Assembly (NCBI GenBank): GCA_031254555.1 | Contig: JAIRUF010000141.1 | Coordinates: 1 to 9,287, forward strand | From: Oscillospiraceae bacterium | Lineage (GTDB): Bacteria > Bacillota > Clostridia > Oscillospirales > Acutalibacteraceae | Length of the DNA stretch: 9,287 bases | Direction: 5' to 3' | In this document: one piece after another, positions 1 through 5,633 of the stretch | How the letters are laid out: the number at the start of each line of letters is the position of its first letter | Numbering within the stretch: position 1 is the stretch's first letter | The notes under the pieces: generated by a model | What the model was told of the DNA's origin: nothing | What the model saw: the letters and a program-made list of their open reading frames with translations, nothing else | Databases searched by the model: none | Translations under genes and position numbers: made by a program

Positions 1-1146
1 AGCGAGCGTAAGCTGAAAGACGAAAAAGAGCTTTTAGATGAGCTTATGAGTGATACTGAAAACGTTAATTATGAAGTAATAGCAAAGATAAAAGGGGAGA
101 TAATTGCGCTTGAGAAGCAGATGATCGAGCTTGAGCCCGCCGCCAGTGACAACGCGGTGAAAGAAGACGATCTTGCAAAAGTTATAGAGCTTTGGACCGG
201 AATACCTGCAAGTAAAATAATAGAGAGTGATCTTAGGAAACTTGCCAAGCTTGAGGAAAACCTCAATAAGGTAGTTATCGGGCAAAAAGAGGCTGTGGCT
301 TTAGTGTCGTCTGCTGTGAGACGAAGCAGGGTTCAGATAAACCCTCGCAGAAAACCGGCGTCGTTTATCTTTGTAGGGCCCACAGGCGTTGGCAAAACAG
401 AACTTGTAAAGCAGTTGTCATATGAGTTGTTTGACACACCGGAAACACTGATAAGGCTTGATATGTCTGAATTTATGGAAAAACACAGCGTGTCAAGAAT
501 AATTGGTTCACCTCCTGGATATGTTGGATATGACGAGGCGGGCCAGCTCACGGAAAAAGTAAGGCGCAAGCCATACTCTGTAATCCTATTTGATGAGATA
601 GAAAAAGCCCATCCGGATGTTATGAACATCTTACTGCAAATACTTGACGAGGGTAAGATAACGGACGCTCAGGGAAGGGTAGTCAACTTTGAGAACACTG
701 TTATAATAATGACGTCAAATGCTGGCAGTGAACGCAAGGAGGGTGCTTTGGGGTTCGGGAAAACAGGAGACCAAGCATCAAAGGAAAAAGCGCTTAAGGC
801 ACTGCGGGAGTTTTTGCGCCCTGAGTTTTTGGGCAGGGTAGATGAGGTGGCAATTTTTAATGAACTGACCGATGACAACTATGATGAAATAGCCAATCTC
901 ATGATGAACGAGATCAAAGAACCTCTTTTAGATAAGGGCATAATGCTTGAGATAGACGACAATGTTGCCTCGGCGGTGAGGAATAATATGGACACATCAG
1001 TAAGGGGTGCTAGAGACTTAAGGAACGTGATAAGACGCCAGATTGAAGACAAGATCGCAAGTCTGATAATTGACGGTTTAAGCGGGCCGATATCTAAAAT
1101 TCACATCTCGGCCAAAGGTAAAGAAATTACTTTAAATACGGCATAA
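1..1146 (+). CDS. Clp/Hsp100 ATPase (ClpC/ClpE-like), C-terminal part, 5' end outside window
   Basis: This is an ATP-dependent protein unfoldase, probably the partner of the ClpP protease in the cytoplasm. The frame is open from base 1, so the 381 visible residues are only the C-terminal portion; the ATG at 46 is internal. Numbering from the first visible residue, a short charged helical linker (about 1-55) leads to the WTGIP motif (about 65-69) that opens the second AAA+ module. That module has Walker A GPTGVGKT (126-133), pore loop GYVG (173-176), Walker B ILFDE (195-199), sensor 1 TSNAG (about 238-242), an arginine finger in GRVDE (R279) and a sensor 2 GAR (336-338). The tripeptide LGF (250-252), just after sensor 1, sits where ClpA, ClpC and ClpX carry the ClpP-docking loop; ClpB lacks this loop. 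I therefore favour a protease partner over a ClpB disaggregase. ClpC and ClpE cannot be separated without the N-terminus. The stop is TAA, followed 66 bp later by tRNA-Gly. Confidence 0.93.
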   Translation, partial: SERKLKDEKELLDELMSDTENVNYEVIAKIKGEIIALEKQMIELEPAASDNAVKEDDLAKVIELWTGIPASKIIESDLRKLAKLEENLNKVVIGQKEAVALVSSAVRRSRVQINPRRKPASFIFVGPTGVGKTELVKQLSYELFDTPETLIRLDMSEFMEKHSVSRIIGSPPGYVGYDEAGQLTEKVRRKPYSVILFDEIEKAHPDVMNILLQILDEGKITDAQGRVVNFENTVIIMTSNAGSERKEGALGFGKTGDQASKEKALKALREFLRPEFLGRVDEVAIFNELTDDNYDEIANLMMNEIKEPLLDKGIMLEIDDNVASAVRNNMDTSVRGARDLRNVIRRQIEDKIASLIIDGLSGPISKIHISAKGKEITLNTA

Positions 1147-1164
1147 AAAGCTATCTTAAGTGTA

Positions 1165-1193
1165 TTGACAGGCGACGTTGATTATGATAGAAT
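1165..1193 (+). promoter_or_regulatory. Sigma-A-type promoter of the tRNA cluster
   Basis: A perfect -35 TTGACA (1165-1170) and a -10 TAGAAT (1188-1193) are separated by 17 bp. The expected start near 1200 is about 12 bp before tRNA-Gly, which suits a stable-RNA promoter. It overlaps the dyad at 1172-1205. Confidence 0.75.
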
Positions 1194-1205
1194 AATCAGC
1201 GTTGC
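1172..1205. promoter_or_regulatory. Large imperfect dyad over the -10 region of the tRNA-Gly promoter
   Basis: Left arm GCGACGTTGATTAT (1172-1185) and right arm ATAATCAGCGTTGC (1192-1205) match as an inverted repeat at 12 of 14 positions, with a 6-nt centre. Both mismatches become G-U pairs in RNA, so a transcript reading through from the Clp gene could form an unbroken 14-bp hairpin. No U-tract follows it. It may be an operator covering the promoter spacer and -10, or a 3'-end or processing hairpin for the Clp mRNA. The sequence does not decide between these. Confidence 0.5.
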
Positions 1206-1211
1206 AAATAT

Positions 1212-1285
1212 GCGGGTGTAGTTCAGTGGTAGAATTCCAGCCTTCCAAGCTGGTTATGTGGGTTCGATTCCCATCACCCGCTCCA
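1212..1285 (+). tRNA. tRNA-Gly (UCC)
   Basis: The acceptor stem GCGGGTG (1212-1218) pairs with CACCCGC (1275-1281), followed by discriminator T and an encoded CCA. The anticodon stem CCAGC/GCTGG encloses loop CTTCCAA, giving anticodon UCC for GGA and GGG codons. The T-loop TTCGATT is canonical. It is the first gene of a four-tRNA cluster and lies close behind a consensus promoter. No clear terminator follows it, so it may be cotranscribed with tRNA-Arg across 223 bp in which I see no gene. Confidence 0.97.
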
Positions 1286-1508
1286 ACGGCGATCCGCCCG
1301 CTTTCATAATGCATTTTATAGTTATTGATACTCATGCCAATGCAAGTGTCAAAAGGTGTTTTGCGAACAATTTACATGCGATTTGGGAATTCATAACACC
1401 GTGTGTGTTTTTTATCTACAGATTTGATCTTGCCGTTAACGACTTTTAAAGCTAATTTTAGTTTTTATGGTTAGTCGTTACCGGCACTTATATCAATTTG
1501 ATTTATAT

Positions 1509-1585
1509 GCGCTTGTAGCTCAGCAGGATAGAGCAACTGCCTTCTAAGCAGTAGGCCAGGGGTTCGAATCCCTTCAAGCGCGCCA
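1509..1585 (+). tRNA. tRNA-Arg (UCU)
   Basis: The acceptor stem GCGCTTG pairs with CAAGCGC (1575-1581), then discriminator G and an encoded CCA. The anticodon stem ACTGC/GCAGT holds loop CTTCTAA, anticodon UCU, which reads AGA and AGG. AGG is a common arginine codon in the neighbouring protein genes, so this is likely a heavily used tRNA. No convincing promoter is seen immediately upstream. A hairpin with a T-tract follows at 1591. Confidence 0.97.
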
Positions 1586-1590
1586 AGCTT

Positions 1591-1659
1591 GGAGCACGGC
1601 CGTTTTGTGCATTTTGTAAGCCAGCAAAATTTACTATAAGGCCGGCTCCTTATTTTTTT
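1591..1659 (+). terminator. Terminator-like hairpin after tRNA-Arg
   Basis: The outer stem GGAGC-(AC)-GGCC (1591-1601) pairs with GGCC-(G)-GCTCC (1640-1649). An inner ATTTTG/CAAAAT stem (1611-1616 with 1625-1630) lies in the loop, and a T-rich run ending in TTTTTTT follows immediately. The long, branched loop makes it less canonical than a simple intrinsic terminator. Confidence 0.55.
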
Positions 1660-1687
1660 GCAAACTGAAACTTCACATTTATATGAT
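1658..1687 (+). promoter_or_regulatory. Possible promoter for tRNA-His and tRNA-Gln
   Basis: TTGCAA (1658-1663) and TATGAT (1682-1687) are separated by 18 bp, in a very AT-rich stretch about 28 bp before tRNA-His. It lies directly after the tRNA-Arg terminator-like structure, where a new promoter would be needed. The -35 matches consensus at only four of six positions. Confidence 0.35.
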
Positions 1688-1714
1688 ATAAATAATAATC
1701 AATCTAAAATATAT

Positions 1715-1792
1715 GGTGGGTATAGCTCAGTTGGTTAGAGCGCCAGGTTGTGGCCCTGGAGGCCGTCGGTTCAAATCCGATTATCCACCCCA
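1715..1792 (+). tRNA. tRNA-His (GUG)
   Basis: The anticodon stem CCAGG/CCTGG encloses loop TTGTGGC, giving anticodon GUG. The gene begins with the extra G at position -1 (1715) typical of tRNA-His, facing C73 (1789). The acceptor stem GTGGGTA pairs with TATCCAC through one G-U pair, and CCA is encoded at 1790-1792. It lies 63 bp upstream of tRNA-Gln, and the two are probably cotranscribed. Confidence 0.97.
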
Positions 1793-1855
1793 AAGATTGC
1801 AAGAATACGCAGGCCGTTTAGCTTGGTGTATTTTAATAATAAGGATTACATACAG

Positions 1856-1930
1856 TGGGGTGTAGCCAAGTGGTAAGGCAACGGACTTTGACTCCGTCAT
1901 CCGCTGGTTCAAATCCAGCCATCCCAGCCA
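1856..1930 (+). tRNA. tRNA-Gln (UUG)
   Basis: The acceptor stem TGGGGTG pairs with CATCCCA (1920-1926) through one G-U pair, then discriminator G and an encoded CCA. The U at position 1 is usual for bacterial tRNA-Gln. The anticodon stem ACGGA/TCCGT holds loop CTTTGAC, anticodon UUG. It is the last tRNA of the cluster and is followed after 5 bp by a strong intrinsic terminator. Confidence 0.97.
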
Positions 1931-1935
1931 TACGT

Positions 1936-1970
1936 CGGAGCAAAGTACGCTTTGCTCCGTTTCCTTTTTT
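1936..1970 (+). terminator. Intrinsic terminator of the tRNA cluster
   Basis: The perfect 10-bp stem CGGAGCAAAG/CTTTGCTCCG (1936-1945 with 1950-1959) has a TACG loop and is followed by TTTCCTTTTTT. The loop-proximal left arm, the loop and the right arm are also the start of the 115-bp repeat, so the terminator and the first repeat copy share sequence. Confidence 0.85.
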
Positions 1971-2214
1971 GTAAAAAGAAAACATCCGCTTGGCTCCCAT
2001 AGCTCCTCCTTCTCCCCACAAAGCCTAAGGGGCTTTGCGTGGGCCCCTGTTTTGTCAAAGTACGCTTTGCTCCGTTTCCTTTTTTGTAAAAAGAAAATAT
2101 CCGCTTGGCTCCCATAGCTCCTCATTCTCCCCACAAAGTCTAAGGGGCTTTGCGTGGGCCCCTGTTTTGTCAAAGTACGCTTTGCTCCTCTTTCTTCCCA
2201 CAAAGCCTAAGGGG
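1941..2214. repeat. Tandem repeat, 115-bp period, two full copies and one deleted copy
   Basis: Copy 1 (1941-2055) and copy 2 (2056-2170) differ at only three of 115 positions. Copy 3 (2171-2214) matches the first 92 bp of the unit but lacks 48 bp and then ends. Each full unit carries CAAAG-TACG-CTTTG, a T-rich/A-rich hairpin (CTTTTT-TGT-AAAAAG), and a GC-rich hairpin in which CCCACAAAGCC faces GGCTTT-GC-GTGGG. The minus strand is open in places and has a purine-rich stretch just before an ATG in each unit. Translation of it runs into antisense tRNA sequence, and I judge it non-coding. It may be one site of a dispersed extragenic repeat family. The stretch 1931-2380 contains no gene. Confidence 0.9.
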
Positions 2215-2238
2215 GGAGGGAATCAATTTATTATTATC

Positions 2239-2273
2239 AAAATAAAAACCCGGAATGATAAATCATTCCGGGT
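2239..2273 (-). terminator. Intrinsic terminator of the cold-shock gene
   Basis: The perfect 11-bp stem ACCCGGAATGA/TCATTCCGGGT (2248-2258 with 2263-2273) has loop TAAA. Read on the minus strand, the stem is followed by TTTTATTTT. It lies 107 bp beyond the stop of the cold-shock gene, so that mRNA would have a 3' UTR of about 110-130 nt. There is no T-tract on the plus side. Confidence 0.85.
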
Positions 2274-2306
2274 CAAAACACGTTATTTAACATTTGGGGC
2301 AAAGAA

Positions 2307-2324
2307 CAAAATAATATTATTTTG
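2307..2324. repeat. 18-bp perfect AT-rich palindrome
   Basis: CAAAATAATATTATTTTG reads the same on both strands and lies in the 3' UTR of the cold-shock gene. It may be an RNA hairpin or simply an AT-rich chance palindrome; no function is assigned. Confidence 0.5.
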
Positions 2325-2380
2325 AAGCTTAACTAAAAAAGTTATACCCGAACTCAAATTAGTGTTTTACAGAGGTTTTT

Positions 2381-2593
2381 TTACTGAGGAACTACATTAA
2401 TAGCTCTGAACTTGCTGCTGTCTTTTGGGTCCGGCTCAACGTCAAAAGTAACTTTTTGACCCTCTTGAAGAGACTTAAATCCATCAGAAACGATAGCTGA
2501 AAAATGTACGAATACATCGTTGCCGCCGTCGTCGTTAGAGATAAAGCCGAATCCTTTCTCAGAATTAAACCATTTTACTGTACCGTTGTTCAT
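2381..2593 (-). CDS. Cold-shock protein (CspA family)
   Basis: This 70-residue protein is a single OB-fold cold-shock domain of normal family length. It binds single-stranded RNA and DNA and acts as an RNA chaperone in the cytoplasm. RNP1 is visible as KGFGFI (13-18) and RNP2 as VFVHF (27-31), with the usual GTVKWFN start near the N-terminus. The ATG at 2593 has an ideal GGAGGT (2607-2602) eight bases upstream. A TATAAT lies close upstream (2621-2616) but has no good -35. A better promoter lies further up at 2759-2731 and would give a leader of about 130 nt that contains a terminator-like hairpin. Long structured leaders are known for csp genes in other bacteria. Whether this paralogue is cold-induced cannot be told from the sequence. 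Confidence 0.97.
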   Translation of the reverse strand: MNNGTVKWFNSEKGFGFISNDDGGNDVFVHFSAIVSDGFKSLQEGQKVTFDVEPDPKDSSKFRAINVVPQ

Positions 2594-2615
2594 AGTGTGG
2601 TACCTCCAAAAAAAT

Positions 2616-2621
2616 ATTATA
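2616..2621 (-). promoter_or_regulatory. Candidate proximal -10 (TATAAT) of the cold-shock gene
   Basis: This is a perfect TATAAT on the minus strand. The sequence 17 bp upstream is TTTTTA, only half matching a -35. Transcription from it would start almost at the Shine-Dalgarno sequence and leave a leader of about 15 nt. It may be a chance match in AT-rich DNA or a second start that bypasses the upstream hairpin. Confidence 0.3.
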
Positions 2622-2639
2622 ATTTATTCTTCACTTATT

Positions 2640-2699
2640 AAAAAACTCACATAATTTTGCAGAACATCTAACGTACAATGACCTACAAAATTATGTGAG
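2640..2699 (-). terminator. Terminator or attenuator hairpin between the M14 gene and the cold-shock gene
   Basis: The perfect 14-bp inverted repeat CTCACATAATTTTG / CAAAATTATGTGAG (arms 2646-2659 and 2686-2699) has a 26-nt loop. On the minus strand it is followed directly by six Ts (2645-2640). It lies 70 bp past the stop of the M14 peptidase gene and could terminate it. It also lies downstream of a consensus minus-strand promoter (2759-2731) and upstream of the cold-shock start, so it would be inside the leader of that transcript. Confidence 0.65.
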
Positions 2700-2730
2700 C
2701 TCAATGAAAGTGTTAAACAAATACATGCTT

Positions 2731-2759
2731 ATTATATTATCAAAATATAAAAAAGTCAA
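2731..2759 (-). promoter_or_regulatory. Consensus promoter reading towards the cold-shock gene
   Basis: On the minus strand TTGACT (2759-2754) and TATAAT (2736-2731) are separated by exactly 17 bp. The expected start is near 2724, giving a leader of about 130 nt before the ATG at 2593. The -35 begins 10 bp beyond the M14 stop codon. Confidence 0.65.
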
Positions 2760-2768
2760 TACTTTAAT

Positions 2769-4058
2769 TTAAATTGATAAGGACTCAGACATTCCCAAAG
2801 TTAGTATACCCCTATTATCGCGGTATATTTTATCAAATTGCGCGATCGGCAAAGGATTTGTGCCTGTTCCCACTTCTATTGTGTATCCGGGACGGTTATA
2901 ATTTGAAATAAACCAATCTCGATACCCTGCGTATGATGACGATGACGGTGTGTCCATAAGTTCATATCCGCTCGATTTTGCAAACAGTTCGCCTATTTCG
3001 CGTGCCTTTGGCGGATCATAGTCAAGATAGCGCCAAAAAATTATCTCACCCTGTGAGTGATAAGCCAAAATCAGAGCAAAGTCATTGTTTTGAGTAAAAT
3101 TAAAGACAGCTGTACTTTCAGGTTCTGAGAGTACATTGGGACCGACATAATCTCGGGGACCGGGCTTTGTAAATCCCTGGCTGAATTTTATTTCTTTGGC
3201 TTTCTCCCAGTTAGCGGGATAATTTAAGTTTAAGTCAACTCCGTTTATATTGGCTTTCCAGCCTGTCGGGAACGGTATATTAGGATAGCTTCTTGCAAAC
3301 CCTTGAGCCCTTTGATAATATGTGTCTCCGGGGTTTAAAGCTCCCGTCGCTAGGTCTACTCCATCCGGATTGACCATAGGCGCCATAAACAGTGAAACCG
3401 TGTTAAAGAGAGTGTTTGCACTTAAATTATATATTTGACCGCCCGAAGAGTATGCTTTGGCGTATTCTTCAGCGTATTTTAAAAGTACAGGAGTAGTTAT
3501 CCACTCATTGCCGTGATGCGAGGCGTTGTAAAATACCTGCTTTGTTCCCTTTCCCAGTTTTATATAAGGTATAGATCTGCCCATAACACTTCTGCCTATG
3601 CTGCCGGATGCGATAAAAGGATATCGAACAGTAAGCCCTTGCAGCACATTCTCAAGCACAGTGGATGTAAAGCTTATGTTTGTCGGGATGAGATCAAACC
3701 CAAACGGTATGATTATGTTGCTTCCCGGGGTCAATGCCGATGGGTTAAGCGAAGGGTTTGCAGTACCTATTGCACGCACGGTTGTGTAAAACCTTTGTGC
3801 CAAATTCCAAAAAGTATCTCCCCTCTGTATAGTACGTGTTGTATATCCCCTTATGTAAGGCATTAAATGCGTCCATGTCTGCGGTCCGACGATTCCGTCC
3901 GCAGCCAGCCTGAACTGACGCTGAAAATTTAATACGGCGGCCCTCGTCTGATTGCCGAATATTCCATCGGGCTGCGATGCTAAATAACCGCTTCGGTTAA
4001 GCGCTAACTGAAGAAGTTCAACAAAGGGACCTGTGTTCCCAAATCTTAAGATATCCAA
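2769..4058 (-). CDS. M14-family peptidoglycan peptidase with PG-binding and LysM domains
   Basis: This is probably a zinc endopeptidase that cuts the gamma-D-glutamyl-diaminopimelate bond of peptidoglycan stem peptides. The 429 residues contain a PG-binding repeat (about 2-66, with DGIFGNQTRAAV), a LysM (about 75-118, RTIQRGDTFWNLA...IIIPF) and an M14 domain (about 132-425). Zinc ligands are H182 and E185 in HHGNEW and H334 in AYHSQGE; the catalytic glutamate is E395 in TIEVGTG. The motif GVDLNLNYPANW has Leu where carboxypeptidase A has the carboxylate-binding Arg145, which fits an enzyme not acting as a classical carboxypeptidase. I chose the TTG start at 4058 because GGGGAGG lies eight bases upstream and the protein then begins directly with the PG-binding domain. 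The frame stays open to 4202, but that start has no Shine-Dalgarno sequence and lies upstream of the likely promoter. No signal peptide is present from the chosen start, as described for Bacillus sphaericus endopeptidase I. Confidence 0.92.
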   Translation of the reverse strand: MDILRFGNTGPFVELLQLALNRSGYLASQPDGIFGNQTRAAVLNFQRQFRLAADGIVGPQTWTHLMPYIRGYTTRTIQRGDTFWNLAQRFYTTVRAIGTANPSLNPSALTPGSNIIIPFGFDLIPTNISFTSTVLENVLQGLTVRYPFIASGSIGRSVMGRSIPYIKLGKGTKQVFYNASHHGNEWITTPVLLKYAEEYAKAYSSGGQIYNLSANTLFNTVSLFMAPMVNPDGVDLATGALNPGDTYYQRAQGFARSYPNIPFPTGWKANINGVDLNLNYPANWEKAKEIKFSQGFTKPGPRDYVGPNVLSEPESTAVFNFTQNNDFALILAYHSQGEIIFWRYLDYDPPKAREIGELFAKSSGYELMDTPSSSSYAGYRDWFISNYNRPGYTIEVGTGTNPLPIAQFDKIYRDNRGILTLGMSESLSI

Positions 4059-4066
4059 AAATAATT

Positions 4067-4073
4067 CCTCCCC
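4067..4073 (-). promoter_or_regulatory. Ribosome binding site deciding the TTG start of the M14 gene
   Basis: GGGGAGG on the minus strand is separated by eight bases from TTG (4058-4056). It is the only strong Shine-Dalgarno sequence near any in-frame start of this gene and argues against the 48-codon upstream extension. Confidence 0.85.
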
Positions 4074-4169
4074 AAAAATAAATCTCCACACTATTATGAA
4101 TATGATTGGAATAATTAAACTGTTCTTGAATTCTTGGCAATGCAGTATATGAGATAAAAAAATTAGCCT

Positions 4170-4197
4170 ATTATAGCTTGGCAAGTCTAAATGGCAA
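4170..4197 (-). promoter_or_regulatory. Promoter of the M14 peptidase gene
   Basis: On the minus strand TTGCCA (4197-4192) and TATAAT (4175-4170) are 16 bp apart. The expected start near 4163 gives a leader of about 105 nt to the TTG at 4058. It lies back to back with the plus-strand promoter, with 12 bp between the two -35 elements. Confidence 0.6.
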
Positions 4198-4209
4198 ATC
4201 AATTATTTA

Positions 4210-4238
4210 TTGAGATTTTTTTACAGATGTGATAAAAT
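4210..4238 (+). promoter_or_regulatory. Promoter of the four-gene plus-strand operon
   Basis: TTGAGA (4210-4215) and TAAAAT (4233-4238) are 17 bp apart, with a TG one base before the -10 (extended -10). The start is expected near 4245, leaving a leader of about 105 nt. I see no T-box or other riboswitch hallmark in that leader, although asnS is in the operon. Confidence 0.65.
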
Positions 4239-4333
4239 AAAAAAGTTAAAATGTAAAATATTGTAAAGTTAGTTTTTATGCACAACAGTGTGTTATATGC
4301 TTGGACAAGTTCGTCATTTATGGTTTACAAAGC

Positions 4334-4339
4334 GGAGGT
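4334..4339 (+). promoter_or_regulatory. Ribosome binding site deciding the start of the Met-gamma-lyase-family gene
   Basis: GGAGGT lies 10 bases before ATG 4350. The in-frame ATGs at 4278 and 4320 have no comparable site, so translation most likely starts at 4350. Confidence 0.75.
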
Positions 4340-4349
4340 AAAAGCTTTA

Positions 4350-5633
4350 ATGTCAGACAATTTTTTTAATATAAATAGCAGTATAAGAGAACTTGAAAGA
4401 CAAGCTTTAGAAAAAAGCCTGCCGCATTTTTGCAAAGTAGAGGAAATCACTGAGTACAATCAGAACAAAGTTTTGTCCTCCTTTATAAAAAATCGTGTCA
4501 GTGAGTCACATTTTGTGCCATCAACCGGATACGGATATGGTGACAGGGGCAGGGATACACTTGAAAAGGTGTTTGCCCATGCGTTCGGGGCACAGGACGC
4601 GTTGGTAAGGCATAGCTTTGCCAGCGGGACGCACGCTTTAGCTACAGCGCTTTTCGGCGTGCTGAGGCCCGGTGATAAACTGTTGTGTATAACGGGAACG
4701 CCGTATGATACAATTCACCCGGTAATAGGACTTACAGGTCATGGGCAGGGCTCGCTTGGAGATTTTGGCATAGCATATGAGCAGATAGACCTTTTACAAA
4801 GCGGATGTATCGATGAAACGGCGGTACAAAAATCTGTGGAGTCCAAGGACGTTAAAGTGGTATATTTGCAGAGGTCCAGGGGATATTCGCTGAGGAATAC
4901 ACTGTCTGTGAGCAGCATACAAAAAATTTCTGATAAGATTAAAGATATAAACAATAAGGTCATAATAATGGTGGATAACTGTTACGGTGAATTTACCGAA
5001 AAACTTGAGCCGACACAGGCCGGTGCGGACTTAATTGTGGGCTCGCTCATAAAGAACCCGGGGGGCGGAATTGCAAAAACAGGCGGGTATATAGCTGGGC
5101 GAAAAGATTTAATAGAGCTGTGCTCATATAGGATGACAACGGCCGGTCTAGGTCGTGAAGTCGGGGCGTCAATCGGAGAGACGCGCAATATGTTTATGGG
5201 GTTTTTTAACGCTCCTCACGTCACGGGAGAGGCTCTTAGAACAGCAGTGTTTTCATCTGCTCTGTTCGAGCTTATGGGATTTGATGTAAGCCCTGTGTGC
5301 GGGGAGGAAAGATATGATATTATCCAGATGATAAAACTTGGGGACGAGAGACTTCTTCACGCGTTTTGTTCCGGTTTGCAAAGCGGCGCACCGATAGACT
5401 CTTTTGTGACTCCGCAAGCCTCTGAAATGCCTGGGTATGACAGTAAAGTTATAATGTCTGCGGGCGCCTTTACCGCAGGTTCGTCTATTGAGCTGTCGGC
5501 TGATGCTCCATTAAGGGAACCTTTTGCGGTGTGGCTGCAGGGCGGGCTTAATTTTCACAGCGCAAAGACAGCGGTTTTATTGGCGGCGCAGGAAGTGCTT
5601 GAAAAAATGATGAACCTTGAGGGGAAATATTGA
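4350..5633 (+). CDS. PLP-dependent Met-gamma-lyase / 'aluminium resistance' family protein
   Basis: This 427-residue protein has the fold-type I PLP enzyme pattern of the family named methionine gamma-lyase or aluminium resistance protein (Pfam PF06838; B. subtilis YnbB is a relative). From the chosen start, GYGYGDRGRD is at 60-69, the cofactor phosphate-binding SGTH at 92-95, an aspartate expected to face the pyridine nitrogen at D209 in VDNCYGEF, and the likely Schiff-base lysine at K235 in SLIKNPGGG. The family resembles Cys/Met-metabolism lyases, but its substrate is not firmly known, so C-S lyase activity is inference. The start at 4350 rests on the GGAGGT upstream; longer starts at 4278 and 4320 lack one. 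It is the first gene of the operon. Its TGA overlaps the next gene's ATG by one base, which suggests translational coupling. Confidence 0.9.
   Translation: MSDNFFNINSSIRELERQALEKSLPHFCKVEEITEYNQNKVLSSFIKNRVSESHFVPSTGYGYGDRGRDTLEKVFAHAFGAQDALVRHSFASGTHALATALFGVLRPGDKLLCITGTPYDTIHPVIGLTGHGQGSLGDFGIAYEQIDLLQSGCIDETAVQKSVESKDVKVVYLQRSRGYSLRNTLSVSSIQKISDKIKDINNKVIIMVDNCYGEFTEKLEPTQAGADLIVGSLIKNPGGGIAKTGGYIAGRKDLIELCSYRMTTAGLGREVGASIGETRNMFMGFFNAPHVTGEALRTAVFSSALFELMGFDVSPVCGEERYDIIQMIKLGDERLLHAFCSGLQSGAPIDSFVTPQASEMPGYDSKVIMSAGAFTAGSSIELSADAPLREPFAVWLQGGLNFHSAKTAVLLAAQEVLEKMMNLEGKY

Noticed and set aside
1258..1449. 63-codon plus-strand frame after tRNA-Gly
   Set aside because: Its start lies inside the T-arm of tRNA-Gly, it has no Shine-Dalgarno sequence, and the product has no recognisable pattern.
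1430..1508. Separate promoter for tRNA-Arg
   Set aside because: AT-rich hexamers exist, but no -35/-10 pair with proper spacing matched well enough to list.
1781..2203. Minus-strand open frame of 140 codons across the repeat and tRNA-Gln/His, plus shorter overlapping frames at 1833-2021 and 1909-2115
   Set aside because: It is antisense to tRNA-Gln and runs through the tandem repeat and the terminator. The peptide is low-complexity and repeats itself with the DNA. The purine-rich stretch before each ATG sits too close to be a good ribosome binding site.
1931..2230. CRISPR array or attachment site
   Set aside because: Repeats are direct and contiguous without unique spacers, and no cas gene is near. 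No second copy of a tRNA 3' end is present that would mark an integration.
2035..2325. Plus-strand open frame of 96 codons over the repeats
   Set aside because: It is composed of repeat sequence, has no ribosome binding site, and runs into the terminator of the cold-shock gene on the other strand.
3513..3866. 117-codon plus-strand frame opposite the M14 gene
   Set aside because: It is a shadow of the well-supported minus-strand gene; the peptide is Cys/Arg-rich without family features, and no ribosome binding site was seen.
4245..4349. Possible T-box or other riboswitch in the operon leader
   Set aside because: The leader is only about 105 nt, shows no T-box consensus, no specifier hairpin and no terminator/antiterminator pair.
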